From a virus: DNA of 37,811 nt. This document shows positions 6,658-14,287 of this stretch, piece by piece. How positions within the stretch are numbered: position 1 is the stretch's first letter; each line of letters starts with the position of its first letter. The DNA lies in the IMG/VR virus record IMGVR_UViG_3300025154_000245, positions 1 to 37,811 of that record; one strand, given 5' to 3'. The notes under the pieces are model-generated. The model made no database searches. It had not been told where the DNA came from and was given only the letters and a program-made list of their open reading frames with translations. The translations under genes were made by a program, and so were the position numbers.

Positions 6658-7340
6658 AAACCATACTACTGATCATCACGCTGCTTCTGGCTGTAAACGC
6701 CAACGCCAAAGGCTACTGGCCTGGACCCGCAGAGCCGACCTCCGAACCGCCACCAGTCGTTAATCCGCCACTTCCGGACCCGGTGCAGACGATCACGATT
6801 GAGTATGGCACCAGGAACGTCTTCACCAACGAGGTGAACTTTCATTTCTCTAAGCCGATCAGTGAGTATGGGCGGTTCAATCTCAATACTGCCGGGAAGA
6901 AATACACCATCGAGGGCAGCTACAAGGACGCCAATATCGAGGTCCGCAACTCAGCCACTACCAAGAAGCTCGTTGTGATAGCTGGCCCCGCCTACGCAAC
7001 CAAGGGCGCGAGTGTGGCCTACCCTTCAATCGACCAGCTGACCAAGCCGGAAGCAACGTCAACTCCGGAACCACAGCCAGGACTCAGCCAGCACTTCCAC
7101 CACTGGAATCCAGCAGCGGTCTGGAACGGGGTCGGGCTTGTACTATGCCCTGACTCACCTAAATACAACTCCTGCACCTTCAACGGCGAGGCCATGACCT
7201 TGCACGGCGCGAAGGATAAAGGTAGGTGGGTATGGGCGCAGTACTCTAAAAACAAAGGCAAGGGCGGCATAATCATCTGTGACGGGACCAAATTTGAGGT
7301 CAAGGGTGGGAACGAAATGCAAAAGGGGGACTGCTGGTGA
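6654..7340 (+). CDS. Exported Pro-rich hypothetical protein (228 aa)
   Basis: Residues 1-18 are a Sec signal (MKTILLIITLLLAVNANA). A Pro-rich linker (about 24-47) leads to a beta-rich domain (TITIEYGTRNVFTNEVNF). Another Pro-rich linker follows near 135-145, then a C-terminal domain with four Cys (LVLCPDSPKYNSC, IIICDG, GDCW) that probably forms two disulfides. The mature protein is thus two periplasmic or surface domains on flexible tethers. ATGA/GTGA overlaps link it to both neighbours. No family is recognised. Confidence 0.7.
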   Translation: MKTILLIITLLLAVNANAKGYWPGPAEPTSEPPPVVNPPLPDPVQTITIEYGTRNVFTNEVNFHFSKPISEYGRFNLNTAGKKYTIEGSYKDANIEVRNSATTKKLVVIAGPAYATKGASVAYPSIDQLTKPEATSTPEPQPGLSQHFHHWNPAAVWNGVGLVLCPDSPKYNSCTFNGEAMTLHGAKDKGRWVWAQYSKNKGKGGIIICDGTKFEVKGGNEMQKGDCW

Positions 7341-7498
7341 ATCGCCTGAGAAAAATGGTGTTCGGATTTATCAGGAAGTATTTTTGGTCTGATTATAATC
7401 CGAATGAAGATTTTGGGTGCATGTATTGTGGCAAGCAGATGTTGCGTCGATATCTATACTGTAGCCAAAGGTGCCAAGATAAGGACGGGATGCTATGA
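7337..7498 (+). CDS. Small zinc-ribbon protein (53 aa)
   Basis: GTG at 7337 overlaps the upstream stop as GTGA, and the stop overlaps the next ATG as ATGA. The N-terminal 20 residues are basic (VNRLRKMVFGFIRKYF). Residues 28-46 hold CMYCG and CSQRC, a treble-clef or ribbon zinc site common in small phage proteins. It is cytoplasmic, unlike its exported neighbours. Its codon use is AT-richer than theirs. Confidence 0.6.
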   Translation: MNRLRKMVFGFIRKYFWSDYNPNEDFGCMYCGKQMLRRYLYCSQRCQDKDGML

Positions 7499-7698
7499 AA
7501 CTACTTATTATTTTTGGATTTGCCTTAATGCTGGCTGGCTGCGCAGACAGTAGCCGCAACCTTACGGTACACCTGCACGACAGCGCAACGCTGATGATTT
7601 GCGGGAGCACCATCAGCCCGGAGGTTATGAAGTCCAACACGGATGAGCGGGCCACGAACACACCTGAAGGTTCGCTTACTATTCCGATGATGCCGTAG
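7495..7698 (+). CDS. Small lipoprotein (67 aa)
   Basis: Residues 1-16 are a lipoprotein signal with lipobox LAGC, so Cys16 should be lipidated after signal peptidase II cleavage. The mature 52 residues are polar with one further Cys (MICGST). In phages such short lipoproteins are often Rz1-type spanins or exclusion proteins. No Pro-rich Rz1-like body and no embedded Rz frame are seen, so spanin is only one option. It is coupled by ATGA to the zinc-ribbon gene. Confidence 0.65.
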   Translation: MKLLIIFGFALMLAGCADSSRNLTVHLHDSATLMICGSTISPEVMKSNTDERATNTPEGSLTIPMMP

Positions 7699-7709
7699 GG
7701 AGGGAAATG

Positions 7710-7892
7710 ATGAACGCAGTAATGGGCGGGTGGATAACATGGGTCGCAGTTGCAGGGCTGGTATTGTTGGCAGTAGTCGATTTTTACAACGGTGAATACC
7801 AGAAGGCTATTGAGAAGCTGACGGCTGCGGGCGGACTTATCGGCATTGGGCGAAAGATTGAAAAAGGAAAGCTCGAAGGGGGCCAGCAGTGA
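7710..7892 (+). CDS. Holin-like single-TM protein (about 60 aa)
   Basis: ATG 7710 has GGAGG six bases upstream; ATG 7707 is in frame but closer. Residues about 7-24 form one membrane segment (WITWVAVAGLVLLAVV). An amphipathic helix and LIGIGRKIEKGKLEGG follow. A short hydrophobic N-terminus with a charged tail ending GIGRKIEK is familiar from phage holin-like proteins that work near an endolysin. The endolysin lies 1.2 kb downstream. A holin role is plausible, not shown. Confidence 0.6.
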   Translation: MNAVMGGWITWVAVAGLVLLAVVDFYNGEYQKAIEKLTAAGGLIGIGRKIEKGKLEGGQQ

Positions 7893-8311
7893 GTGAGTAC
7901 GACGGCCAGATAGACAAAGCGGTCTATTACCGGGACAGAATGAAATATGTCACTGCTCGCCGCCATGCGTTTCAGACCAGAATACACCCGAACCAGGATA
8001 TCTATGGCAAGTTTGTTACTCTGCTGACCTGCGGGGTGCTCCTGATCGAGGAAAGCTGCCCCTGGAACGGTGCTAATGTTGTGCCTGACCGGCCTTGCAA
8101 TATGCGGGCGTCTCTTATCCATGACGTACTTGTTGGCATGATCCAGGCAGGGATACTTGACCCAGCGTTCAAGACTCAGGTTGACCAAGAGTATTACGAT
8201 ACCTGCCGCGAAGATGGTATGTGGTTGGTGCCGGCGGTAACGGAGTTTTTTGGGGTGCAGTTCCATTCCTGGGACCGGAACCCGATTGACGCGATAAAGG
8301 TTGCACCATGA
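7889..8311 (+). CDS. DUF1353-like phage protein (140 aa)
   Basis: The GTG start overlaps the upstream TGA as GTGA. Residues about 42-105 hold an R-x3-S-x-IHDVL segment (NMRASLIHDVLVGMIQAG), then DQEYYDTCREDG. This conserved His/Asp pattern is one I associate with DUF1353 proteins, small phage proteins often near lysis or tail genes, with unknown function. The His-Asp and downstream Asp/Glu could bind metal. There is no signal peptide. Confidence 0.6.
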   Translation: MSEYDGQIDKAVYYRDRMKYVTARRHAFQTRIHPNQDIYGKFVTLLTCGVLLIEESCPWNGANVVPDRPCNMRASLIHDVLVGMIQAGILDPAFKTQVDQEYYDTCREDGMWLVPAVTEFFGVQFHSWDRNPIDAIKVAP

Positions 8312-8355
8312 ATATAAAACAATCAGCCCGCGAGTCTCAGCAGGCCGGGCGGTAA
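8308..8355 (+). CDS. Possible 15-residue coupled peptide
   Basis: ATGA overlap at 8308-8311, then MNIKQSARESQQAGR and TAA. It ends 13 bases before the next ATG, close to its ribosome site. It may only carry ribosomes between cistrons. Evidence is the overlap alone. Confidence 0.25.
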   Translation: MNIKQSARESQQAGR

Positions 8356-8368
8356 AGGAGCGGGAAGG

Positions 8369-8665
8369 ATGACTGACGAAGAGATCGAGAAAATAGGAGC
8401 CGTGTTTGCCAAGCAGATGGCGAATATCCAGGGACTTGGCCAGCATCCAGCTTGCGAATTTTGCCAAACCGAAGAGCGCCGCAAAACTCACCGACAGGAG
8501 CATGAGTTTGTTCAGGGACTCATGAAGATTGCCGACCGCTGGGAGGGTGTCAGGTGGGGCGTCCTGAGAGAGTTGCTGAAGGGGATTTCCTGGGTGTTGA
8601 TTACCGCAACAGTTCTTGGCCTCGTTTTCCTCGTCGCAAAGTCCGGAGGGGTTTCGCTGAAATGA
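8369..8665 (+). CDS. C-terminally anchored membrane protein (98 aa)
   Basis: GGGAAGG precedes ATG 8369. The soluble N-terminal part has one CxxC (CEFC, about 28-31) and a charged helix (HRQEHEFVQGLMKIADRW). Residues about 72-90 form one membrane segment (ISWVLITATVLGLVFLVA). Such tail-anchored proteins next to an endolysin are often holins, pinholins or antiholins. ATGA coupling to the next membrane peptide suggests the two act together. Confidence 0.6.
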   Translation: MTDEEIEKIGAVFAKQMANIQGLGQHPACEFCQTEERRKTHRQEHEFVQGLMKIADRWEGVRWGVLRELLKGISWVLITATVLGLVFLVAKSGGVSLK

Positions 8666-8748
8666 GAGATTACGAGAAAGACTATCTGATCCTCGGGTGT
8701 ATATTCGCTCTCCTGTGCGTTGCCATCGTGACGTGGATATGGGGATGA
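8662..8748 (+). CDS. 28-residue membrane peptide
   Basis: ATGA overlaps at both ends (8662 and 8745). Residues 8-27 are almost wholly hydrophobic (YLILGCIFALLCVAIVTWIWG) after a charged MRDYEKD. It is one membrane span and little else, resembling a mini-holin or antiholin partner of the preceding protein. Confidence 0.5.
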   Translation: MRDYEKDYLILGCIFALLCVAIVTWIWG

Positions 8749-8894
8749 GATACGGAATCTGCCAGCTCTGCGCTGTCTGCACCTGGGATATTCCAATGGT
8801 CGTGTTGCGCTGTAATGATCCTGGTTTCCCCTGGACGATGTGGTTTTTCAGGGGCAAGCACGTGCAGGAGTTGCACAGGTCCTTCAGGCCATGA
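8745..8894 (+). CDS. Small Cys-rich protein (49 aa)
   Basis: ATGA overlaps at both ends. The N-terminus has CQLCAVC (6-12) and another Cys at 23, enough for one zinc or disulfide-bonded site. The body is aromatic and basic (WTMWFFRGKHV). No family is recognised. The tight coupling in the lysis block supports translation. Confidence 0.45.
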   Translation: MRYGICQLCAVCTWDIPMVVLRCNDPGFPWTMWFFRGKHVQELHRSFRP

Positions 8895-9091
8895 TATACA
8901 AACTGTTTGCCATGGCTCCCTGCACAGCCTGCCTTTCTTGCGAAGAGTTTCTTCCCGGGTTTATCTCTGAGTTCAATGGGGTGCAGCAAGTGGGCGAATA
9001 TTGGGCCGGGAAATTAGATGTGATTGTGGCTATTGACAGAGCTATGCGGCACTGTCCGCAGATGGCCATAACATTTGAGGTGATGGAATGA
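8891..9091 (+). CDS. Small Cys-rich protein (66 aa)
   Basis: I chose ATG 8891 because it overlaps the preceding stop as ATGA; the stop overlaps the endolysin start in the same way. CTACLSC (11-17) is a second CxxCxxC-type cluster after that of its neighbour, and a further Cys is near 55. The rest is mixed and soluble. The two adjacent Cys-rich genes may be diverged duplicates or partners; no function is assigned. Confidence 0.5.
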   Translation: MIYKLFAMAPCTACLSCEEFLPGFISEFNGVQQVGEYWAGKLDVIVAIDRAMRHCPQMAITFEVME

Positions 9092-9471
9092 ATACGCCGT
9101 GGATTGAATGGCTGTTCTGGTTGACCATGAATCTCTATTTCGAGGCCAGGGGGGAACCGAAAGAGGGGCAAGTCGCAATCTGCCATGTGGTGATGAACCG
9201 TGCTTCTCGCCGGGGGCAAACGGTAGAGCAGGTTATCCGGGCCGCTAAACAGTTTTCTTGGTACAACGTCGGCACGGTCCCGGCGGTCACTGAGCCGATG
9301 GAATTGATAGAATGTGCGGCCTCTGTAATGGCTGCATTTGGGGAACGGCTCCAAGGGAAGACGCTGTGGGGATCTGACCACTACTTCAACCCTGATATCG
9401 TGCGACCGTCGTGGGCGGCGACAATGGCCAGGACATGCAGTGTTGGCAACCATGAGTTTTATCGGAGCTGA
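9088..9471 (+). CDS. Endolysin, SleB/CwlJ-type cell wall hydrolase (127 aa)
   Basis: Residues 15-31 read NLYFEARGEPKEGQVAI, the signature of the Hydrolase_2 (SleB/CwlJ) family, where the first Glu of EARGE (Glu19) is the catalytic acid for peptidoglycan glycan cleavage. NRASR and the QFSWYN stretch also match the family. At 127 aa it is a single catalytic domain without a wall-binding domain, as usual for phages of diderm hosts. Residues 4-14 are hydrophobic (WIEWLFWLTM) but directly join the domain, so a signal is unlikely and a holin is needed. It is coupled by ATGA to the Cys-rich gene. Confidence 0.88.
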   Translation: MNTPWIEWLFWLTMNLYFEARGEPKEGQVAICHVVMNRASRRGQTVEQVIRAAKQFSWYNVGTVPAVTEPMELIECAASVMAAFGERLQGKTLWGSDHYFNPDIVRPSWAATMARTCSVGNHEFYRS

Positions 9472-9474
9472 GCC

Positions 9475-9558
9475 ATGGCCGACGACGTTGCCCGGCGGCA
9501 GGCGTATCCCGGAGTACAGCGGTGTGTTGGGTGTCAGGAGGAGTTTGAGAGAAGGTAA
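9475..9558 (+). CDS. 27-residue peptide, possible TraR/DksA-like remnant
   Basis: MADDVARRQ followed by RCVGCQEEFERR recalls the two ends of phage TraR/DksA-type zinc-finger proteins with the middle removed, and has only one CxxC. TAATG links it to TerL. It may be a minimal peptide or only a translational bridge. Confidence 0.35.
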   Translation: MADDVARRQAYPGVQRCVGCQEEFERR

Positions 9559-11030
9559 TGAGTGAGTTTACCCTCACATACGATGTGCGAACATCGGCCC
9601 CTACGTTGGCAAGGTTTCATCGCTCTAACGCAGACTTCCGAGCTATATTAGGCCCGATCGGTGGCGGCAAGTCAGTAGCGTGTTGCGTCGAGATATTCCG
9701 GCGGTGCAAAGAGCAGAGGGTTAGCACCGATGGGTTTCGTAGATCCCGCTGGGTCGTGGTTAGGAATACCAAGGGAGAGCTGAAGGATACAACGCTGAAG
9801 ACGTGGTTCGACTGGTTTCCAGACAGTGGCACACCCGGGCAGGGAGTAGGATACTGGAAAGAAACCGCGATGACGTATTTCATTCACTACGGAGACGTTC
9901 GCGCAGAGATCCTGTTCAGAGCGCTTGATACTCCGGCGGACGTTTCCAAGGTGCTTTCACTCGAACTTACAGGGTGCTGGTTCAACGAGTGCCGCGAAAT
10001 AGTTCAGGAAATTGTGGAAGGGGTCCAGGGGCGGCTTGAGCGGTACCCCTCGCAGAAAATGGGAGGGTCTGATTACTGGTTGATGATCGCGGACACCAAC
10101 CCGCCTCAGTTGGGGTCGTATTGGTGGAAAATTTTTGAACACGTGCCGCTCGAAGATGACGATCCGAAAACCGTTGTTCTGTGCGATACGTTTAAACAGC
10201 CGGACGCGCTTTCTCCAGAAGCAGAGAATAAGGTAAACCTCGCGCCCGGGTACTATGAACGAAAAGCCCAGGGCAGAAGTAACGCCTACATAAACGTATT
10301 CATTCGGGCTAAGTATGCCTTGTCGCAAGCCGGGAAGCCAGTTTATTGGGACACGTTCAGGTACGACCGGCACGTTTCAAAAACTCCGCTATATATCGAC
10401 CCGTATCTGCCTGTAATCGTTGGACAAGATTTCGGATTAACCCCAGCAGGGCTATGGATGCAGATGCAGCATGACGGAAGGATCCATATTCTTCGGGAAA
10501 CTCCGGCGTTTGACATGGGGACGAAGCGGTACATCAAGAGCAAGTTTAACCCAATGCGGAAAACGACATTTCCGACAAACGAAGTCATTGTGGTTGGCGA
10601 CCCATCGGGCGTCCGCCGGGCCGACTCCGACGAGAACACTTGTTTCAAGGAGTTCAAAAACGCAGGCATCCTCGCAAAGGCCGCACCTACAAATGATCCG
10701 ACGACACGGATAAAGGCCCTCGATGATTTATTTGGGGAATATCCGGATTGCCGTCCGCTTGTTTTGATCGACCCGTCGTGCAAGAGTTTCATTCGGGCGA
10801 TGCAGTCAGATTACAAATATCGCCGGCTGAAGCTGTCAGTAGCAGAACTCTATGATGATAAGCCGGACAAGACCCATCCTTGCTCACATCTTGTTGAAGG
10901 CGGGCAGTACGGCGCGATGTTCTTGTCCAGTAAGAAATACGACCCGGCAGACTATCTCCCGGTAGAATCCGGATTCAACCCATTATTCATGCACCAACCT
11001 TACCGACCAGCCCAGAAAGAGGGGTATTAA
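9558..11030 (+). CDS. terL: Terminase large subunit (TerL)
   Basis: TerL is the ATPase-nuclease motor that packages and cuts the phage concatemer at the portal. Walker A is GPIGGGKS (32-39). The Walker B region ends LTGCWFNEC with Glu144 as catalytic residue. The RNase H-like nuclease has VGQDFG (Asp291) and VVGDPSG (Asp348), with a late Asp expected near 400. At 490 aa it is a full-length two-domain terminase. TAATG joins it to the preceding peptide, and it abuts the portal gene. Confidence 0.95.
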   Translation: MSEFTLTYDVRTSAPTLARFHRSNADFRAILGPIGGGKSVACCVEIFRRCKEQRVSTDGFRRSRWVVVRNTKGELKDTTLKTWFDWFPDSGTPGQGVGYWKETAMTYFIHYGDVRAEILFRALDTPADVSKVLSLELTGCWFNECREIVQEIVEGVQGRLERYPSQKMGGSDYWLMIADTNPPQLGSYWWKIFEHVPLEDDDPKTVVLCDTFKQPDALSPEAENKVNLAPGYYERKAQGRSNAYINVFIRAKYALSQAGKPVYWDTFRYDRHVSKTPLYIDPYLPVIVGQDFGLTPAGLWMQMQHDGRIHILRETPAFDMGTKRYIKSKFNPMRKTTFPTNEVIVVGDPSGVRRADSDENTCFKEFKNAGILAKAAPTNDPTTRIKALDDLFGEYPDCRPLVLIDPSCKSFIRAMQSDYKYRRLKLSVAELYDDKPDKTHPCSHLVEGGQYGAMFLSSKKYDPADYLPVESGFNPLFMHQPYRPAQKEGY

Positions 11031-13112
11031 ATGCTCACGACAACTGACGAATTGGCAAAACTCGGCACCCACCTGAAGAAGCAGCTTGATACCTTCATCG
11101 CGGATCGCAACTTGTGCGAGCTGCAGTGGCTGAAAAACCTACGGCAGCACCTGGGGAAATATGATCCGGAAGTGCTGGCTGCCATTCCGGCCGAGCGATC
11201 TCATGTGTATCCGAGAGATACCAGGGTCAAGATAAAGGGCGGTGTAGCCAAGATGATGGAAATGATGTTCCCGGCTACTGAGCGCAACTGGGAACTGACC
11301 CCCTCGCCGTCCCCCTCAATTCCAAAGGCGGCACTGCAGCAAATCATTGATCTGCTTAACTCACGCACTGACGAGCAGGGCCAACCTGTACCACCGACCA
11401 GCGAGGACATTGAGCGCGAGGTTACTGCCTTCGCCGCCAAGCGCGGGGAAAAGATGGAGCGGGAGATCGCTGATCAGCAGGCCGACCCTGGGCAGGACCA
11501 CCCGCAGATGTGTAAGCGGGTCACGCGCAGCGGTTATATTTATGGTTTCGGCGTGGCGGAGTGCCCATTGGTGCGGACCCAGACGGAGCGGGTGTGGGAG
11601 CTTGACCCGGCGACCGGTGGTTATGTGGCGAAGACAAAGACGATCAAGCGACCGTACGCGGAATACATCCGGGTTTGGGACTTCTACCCAGATCTGTCGG
11701 CTAAGAGCTGGGAGGATCAGGAGCTTTGCTTCAAAAAAGTTGTCATGACCCGGCACGACTTTCGCAAGCTCGCCGACCGGAAAGACTTCAAGGGGGCGGT
11801 CATTCGGGAGTATCTGCGCGAGAACGCTTCCGGCAACTATGTGGCCAAGACCTACGAGTCCGAGCTGCACCAGCTGGCCAAGACAGCCAATCTCGCCGAC
11901 CGGACGGCGCGGCGGTTCGAACTGTACCGTGCACTCGGATTCATCGATGCCCATACCCTGAAAGAAGCCGGGGTCGATGTGCAGGACGACGAACTGGATC
12001 AGGACATTCTGGCCGATCTGTGGTTCATTGACGACGTGGTGATCAAGGCGGAGAAAGCAGCGTTTGGCGAGCGGCCCTCGGATCAGTACCATGCGTTCAT
12101 CTACGCCGAGGACGAGGACTCCGGACTCACCGGCGTCGGGCTACCGGAGGAAGTACGGGATTCACAGATGTCGCTGTGTGCTTCGACTCGGGCGCTGATG
12201 GACAACATGGCGGCCTCCGCCGGGCCTATTACAGAGGTCAACACGTCCCTGCTGCCACGAGGGCGCAAGAGTATTGGCCCGGTCCATGCGTTCATGACTG
12301 TGGAGCGCGAAGGCGACGGGGCCGAGGCCAACTATCCGGCGCTGCGCCAACTGACCACCGACTCGCACGTGCAGGACATCCTGCCGATAATCTCCATGCA
12401 GCGGCAGCAACTCGACATTGAGAGCAACCTGCCGGCCTACACCATGGGCGCCATGCAGCAGCCACTCGGCGAAGCGTTTCGGACCACCAACAACATGAGC
12501 ATGATGATGGGCTCGGCCAACATGGTGACCAAGGACACCGTCCGGGCCTTCGACAAGTTCACGACCAGCTTGGTCGGAGCGATGCTCAAGTGGAACATGG
12601 AGTTCAACCCAAATGAGGAGTTGAAAGGTGACTACCAAGTCCGAGCCAAGGGTAATTTGTCCCTGGTGGCCAAGGAAGTGCGCGGCGCCGCTCTCGACCA
12701 GTTCGTCATGACCCTGACCCCGGAGGAGCGGGCCATCCTCGACACCTATGGGCTGCTGATCGACCGGCTCAAGGCCCGCGACCTGCCGGTGGACCGAGTG
12801 CTGCCGAAGGACGAGGCGGAGAAAGTTATTCAGGGCATGCGCGACGCAGCCTCGCAGGCCTCGCAGGTGGAGCAGGGGTTCACCCAGGCCAAGACCGCAG
12901 ATGTCTCTGCCAGTGCGAAGAAGCGTGAGATAGAGGCGGAGAACTTGGCTGCTTCCGCCGATGCCACCATTCAGGAGATCCTGTCTCGTATCGAGAGTAA
13001 CCTCGCGTTTGCTAAGTCAGCCGAGGATAAAAACCAGCTTGAAAATCTGAAAATGCTGCTGGAAACCGCAGTAAATAAGGGAGGGGGAAATGAGCAAGGA
13101 ACGCGAAGCTGA
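11031..13112 (+). CDS. Portal protein (head-tail connector, 693 aa)
   Basis: It starts directly after the TerL stop. The length, position and content match portal proteins of podoviruses. The N-terminal helix is followed by a KGGVAKMMEMMFPA core. Central alpha/beta parts include REYLREN and FIDDVVIKAE. A long helix follows (EVRDSQMSLCASTRALMDNM), then FRTTNNMSMMMGS. The C-terminal 100 residues are an Ala/Glu-rich coiled coil like the barrel extension of T7/P22 portals. Twelve copies should form the ring that docks TerL and later the tail. Confidence 0.88.
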   Translation: MLTTTDELAKLGTHLKKQLDTFIADRNLCELQWLKNLRQHLGKYDPEVLAAIPAERSHVYPRDTRVKIKGGVAKMMEMMFPATERNWELTPSPSPSIPKAALQQIIDLLNSRTDEQGQPVPPTSEDIEREVTAFAAKRGEKMEREIADQQADPGQDHPQMCKRVTRSGYIYGFGVAECPLVRTQTERVWELDPATGGYVAKTKTIKRPYAEYIRVWDFYPDLSAKSWEDQELCFKKVVMTRHDFRKLADRKDFKGAVIREYLRENASGNYVAKTYESELHQLAKTANLADRTARRFELYRALGFIDAHTLKEAGVDVQDDELDQDILADLWFIDDVVIKAEKAAFGERPSDQYHAFIYAEDEDSGLTGVGLPEEVRDSQMSLCASTRALMDNMAASAGPITEVNTSLLPRGRKSIGPVHAFMTVEREGDGAEANYPALRQLTTDSHVQDILPIISMQRQQLDIESNLPAYTMGAMQQPLGEAFRTTNNMSMMMGSANMVTKDTVRAFDKFTTSLVGAMLKWNMEFNPNEELKGDYQVRAKGNLSLVAKEVRGAALDQFVMTLTPEERAILDTYGLLIDRLKARDLPVDRVLPKDEAEKVIQGMRDAASQASQVEQGFTQAKTADVSASAKKREIEAENLAASADATIQEILSRIESNLAFAKSAEDKNQLENLKMLLETAVNKGGGNEQGTRS

Positions 13113-13281
13113 GTTGAAGGACTTGCTGGTAAACTTGAAACACCAGGATACTGCAGTGGCCATTATTGAGTTGCTCACTATTCGACGGGAACAGTACCGT
13201 GACCGGCTGGAAAAAGAGGAAGACCCGGTTGTCCGTGGAAAATCGCAAGAATGTAAAGCATTGTTGCAAATATTTGATTGA
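13090..13281 (+). CDS. Small helical head protein (63 aa)
   Basis: GGAGGGGG precedes ATG 13090; the gene overlaps the portal end by 23 bases. It is charged and helical (MSKEREAELKDLLVNL), with EEDPVVRGKSQECKALLQIFD at the end. I recall a conserved small protein of this type between portal and scaffold genes of podoviruses, function unknown. Its stop overlaps the -35 of the downstream promoter. Confidence 0.65.
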   Translation: MSKEREAELKDLLVNLKHQDTAVAIIELLTIRREQYRDRLEKEEDPVVRGKSQECKALLQIFD

Positions 13282-13307
13282 CTTTTTTTGTAAACTTTTG
13301 ATACAGT
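13278..13307 (+). promoter_or_regulatory. Promoter before the scaffold-capsid genes
   Basis: TTGACT (13278-13283), an 18-base spacer and TACAGT (13302-13307) with TGA just before it as an extended -10. It shares TTGACTTTTT and TGnTACnnTAAT with the site at 54. It would boost scaffold and major capsid expression. Confidence 0.55.
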
Positions 13308-13349
13308 AATGTAGACGAAACTGAATTTTGCGGGGAGGCAAAAGGACTT

Positions 13350-14255
13350 ATGGCAGACGAAATTGAAGACACTATGACCGACGAAGCCTTCGACCTTGCG
13401 TTCGACGCAGCGGCCGGAGACACGCCGAGTATTGACGACCCACCCAAGGCGGAGGCACCTCCGGCGCCTGCGCCGCCTGCAGCCGAGGACCCGCCCAAGG
13501 TAGAAGATCCTCCGAAGGTAGACGATCCACCCAAGTCCGAGGAACCTCCGAAGACCGAGGATCCTCCGAAGGCAGAACCACCTCCGGCCCCAGAGCCGCC
13601 CAAGGCCAAACAGCCGCCGGCCCCAACCGCCGCAGAGATTGCTGCCGCTGCCAAAATGGACACCGACAAAAAGGCTGCCGACGACGCAGCTGCGGCCGCC
13701 CGGAAAGCGACGGAGCAGTTCACTGCCGAGGAAGAAACAGCGTTCAAAGAGTTTGAGAAGGAGTTTCCTGACGGGCGCAAGGCCCTCGCCGCCGTTGAGA
13801 GGGTAGTAACTACCCGGCTCACCAACGAGTTCCGGAAGGAGCTCGACACCATCAAGCAGCAGTTCCAGCATCAGCTTGCCCCGGTGTCCGCAACTCTCGC
13901 CACCAATGCTTTTGACGCAGTAGTGCTTCGGGCGCATAAGGATGCGTATGAGGTGCTGCCAAAAATTGAGGAATGGGTCACGACCAAGCCTGCAATTATG
14001 CAAGCGGCGTTCAACCGAGTTCTGGATGGAGGGTATAAAGGCGCTGACAAGGACACCATTGAACTGATTGATTTGTACAAGAGCGAAACAGTGCAGCCCG
14101 CAGCACCCCCGCCGCCCACGCCTGAACAGGACCCAGAAAAGAAAAAGAAACTGGAGTCGATGGAGGGGGTGAAAGGTCGCCAGTCTTCCAAAAGCTCTAC
14201 AGCAGTAGACCCCGACGATTTTGATGGGGCGTTTGATAAATTCGCCGCGGCGTAA
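13350..14255 (+). CDS. Scaffolding protein (301 aa)
   Basis: It sits between portal and capsid, where scaffolds lie. It is acidic and has an extended Pro/Lys/Glu linker of PPK repeats (residues about 30-95). It then has a coiled-coil Ala/Lys/Glu region (100-175) and a helical domain, with a second Pro-rich linker near 250. Both ends carry a related motif: EAFDLAFDAAA (about 12-22) and DDFDGAFDKFAAA at the very C-terminus. In P22- and phi29-type scaffolds the C-terminal helix binds coat protein, so this end is the likely capsid contact. It is removed or exits before maturation. Confidence 0.85.
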   Translation: MADEIEDTMTDEAFDLAFDAAAGDTPSIDDPPKAEAPPAPAPPAAEDPPKVEDPPKVDDPPKSEEPPKTEDPPKAEPPPAPEPPKAKQPPAPTAAEIAAAAKMDTDKKAADDAAAAARKATEQFTAEEETAFKEFEKEFPDGRKALAAVERVVTTRLTNEFRKELDTIKQQFQHQLAPVSATLATNAFDAVVLRAHKDAYEVLPKIEEWVTTKPAIMQAAFNRVLDGGYKGADKDTIELIDLYKSETVQPAAPPPPTPEQDPEKKKKLESMEGVKGRQSSKSSTAVDPDDFDGAFDKFAAA

Positions 14256-14287
14256 CCCGGCGCGAAACCCAGCCAGAGGAGGAAACC

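Noticed and set aside
7784-8989. A 401-codon frame on the minus strand
   Set aside because: It lies across several plus-strand genes joined by ATGA/GTGA overlaps and has no recognisable domain.
13430-13620. A CRISPR-like or DNA tandem repeat in the scaffold gene
   Set aside because: The repetition is a degenerate protein PPK linker with irregular units, not conserved repeats with unique spacers. No CRISPR array is seen anywhere in the window.
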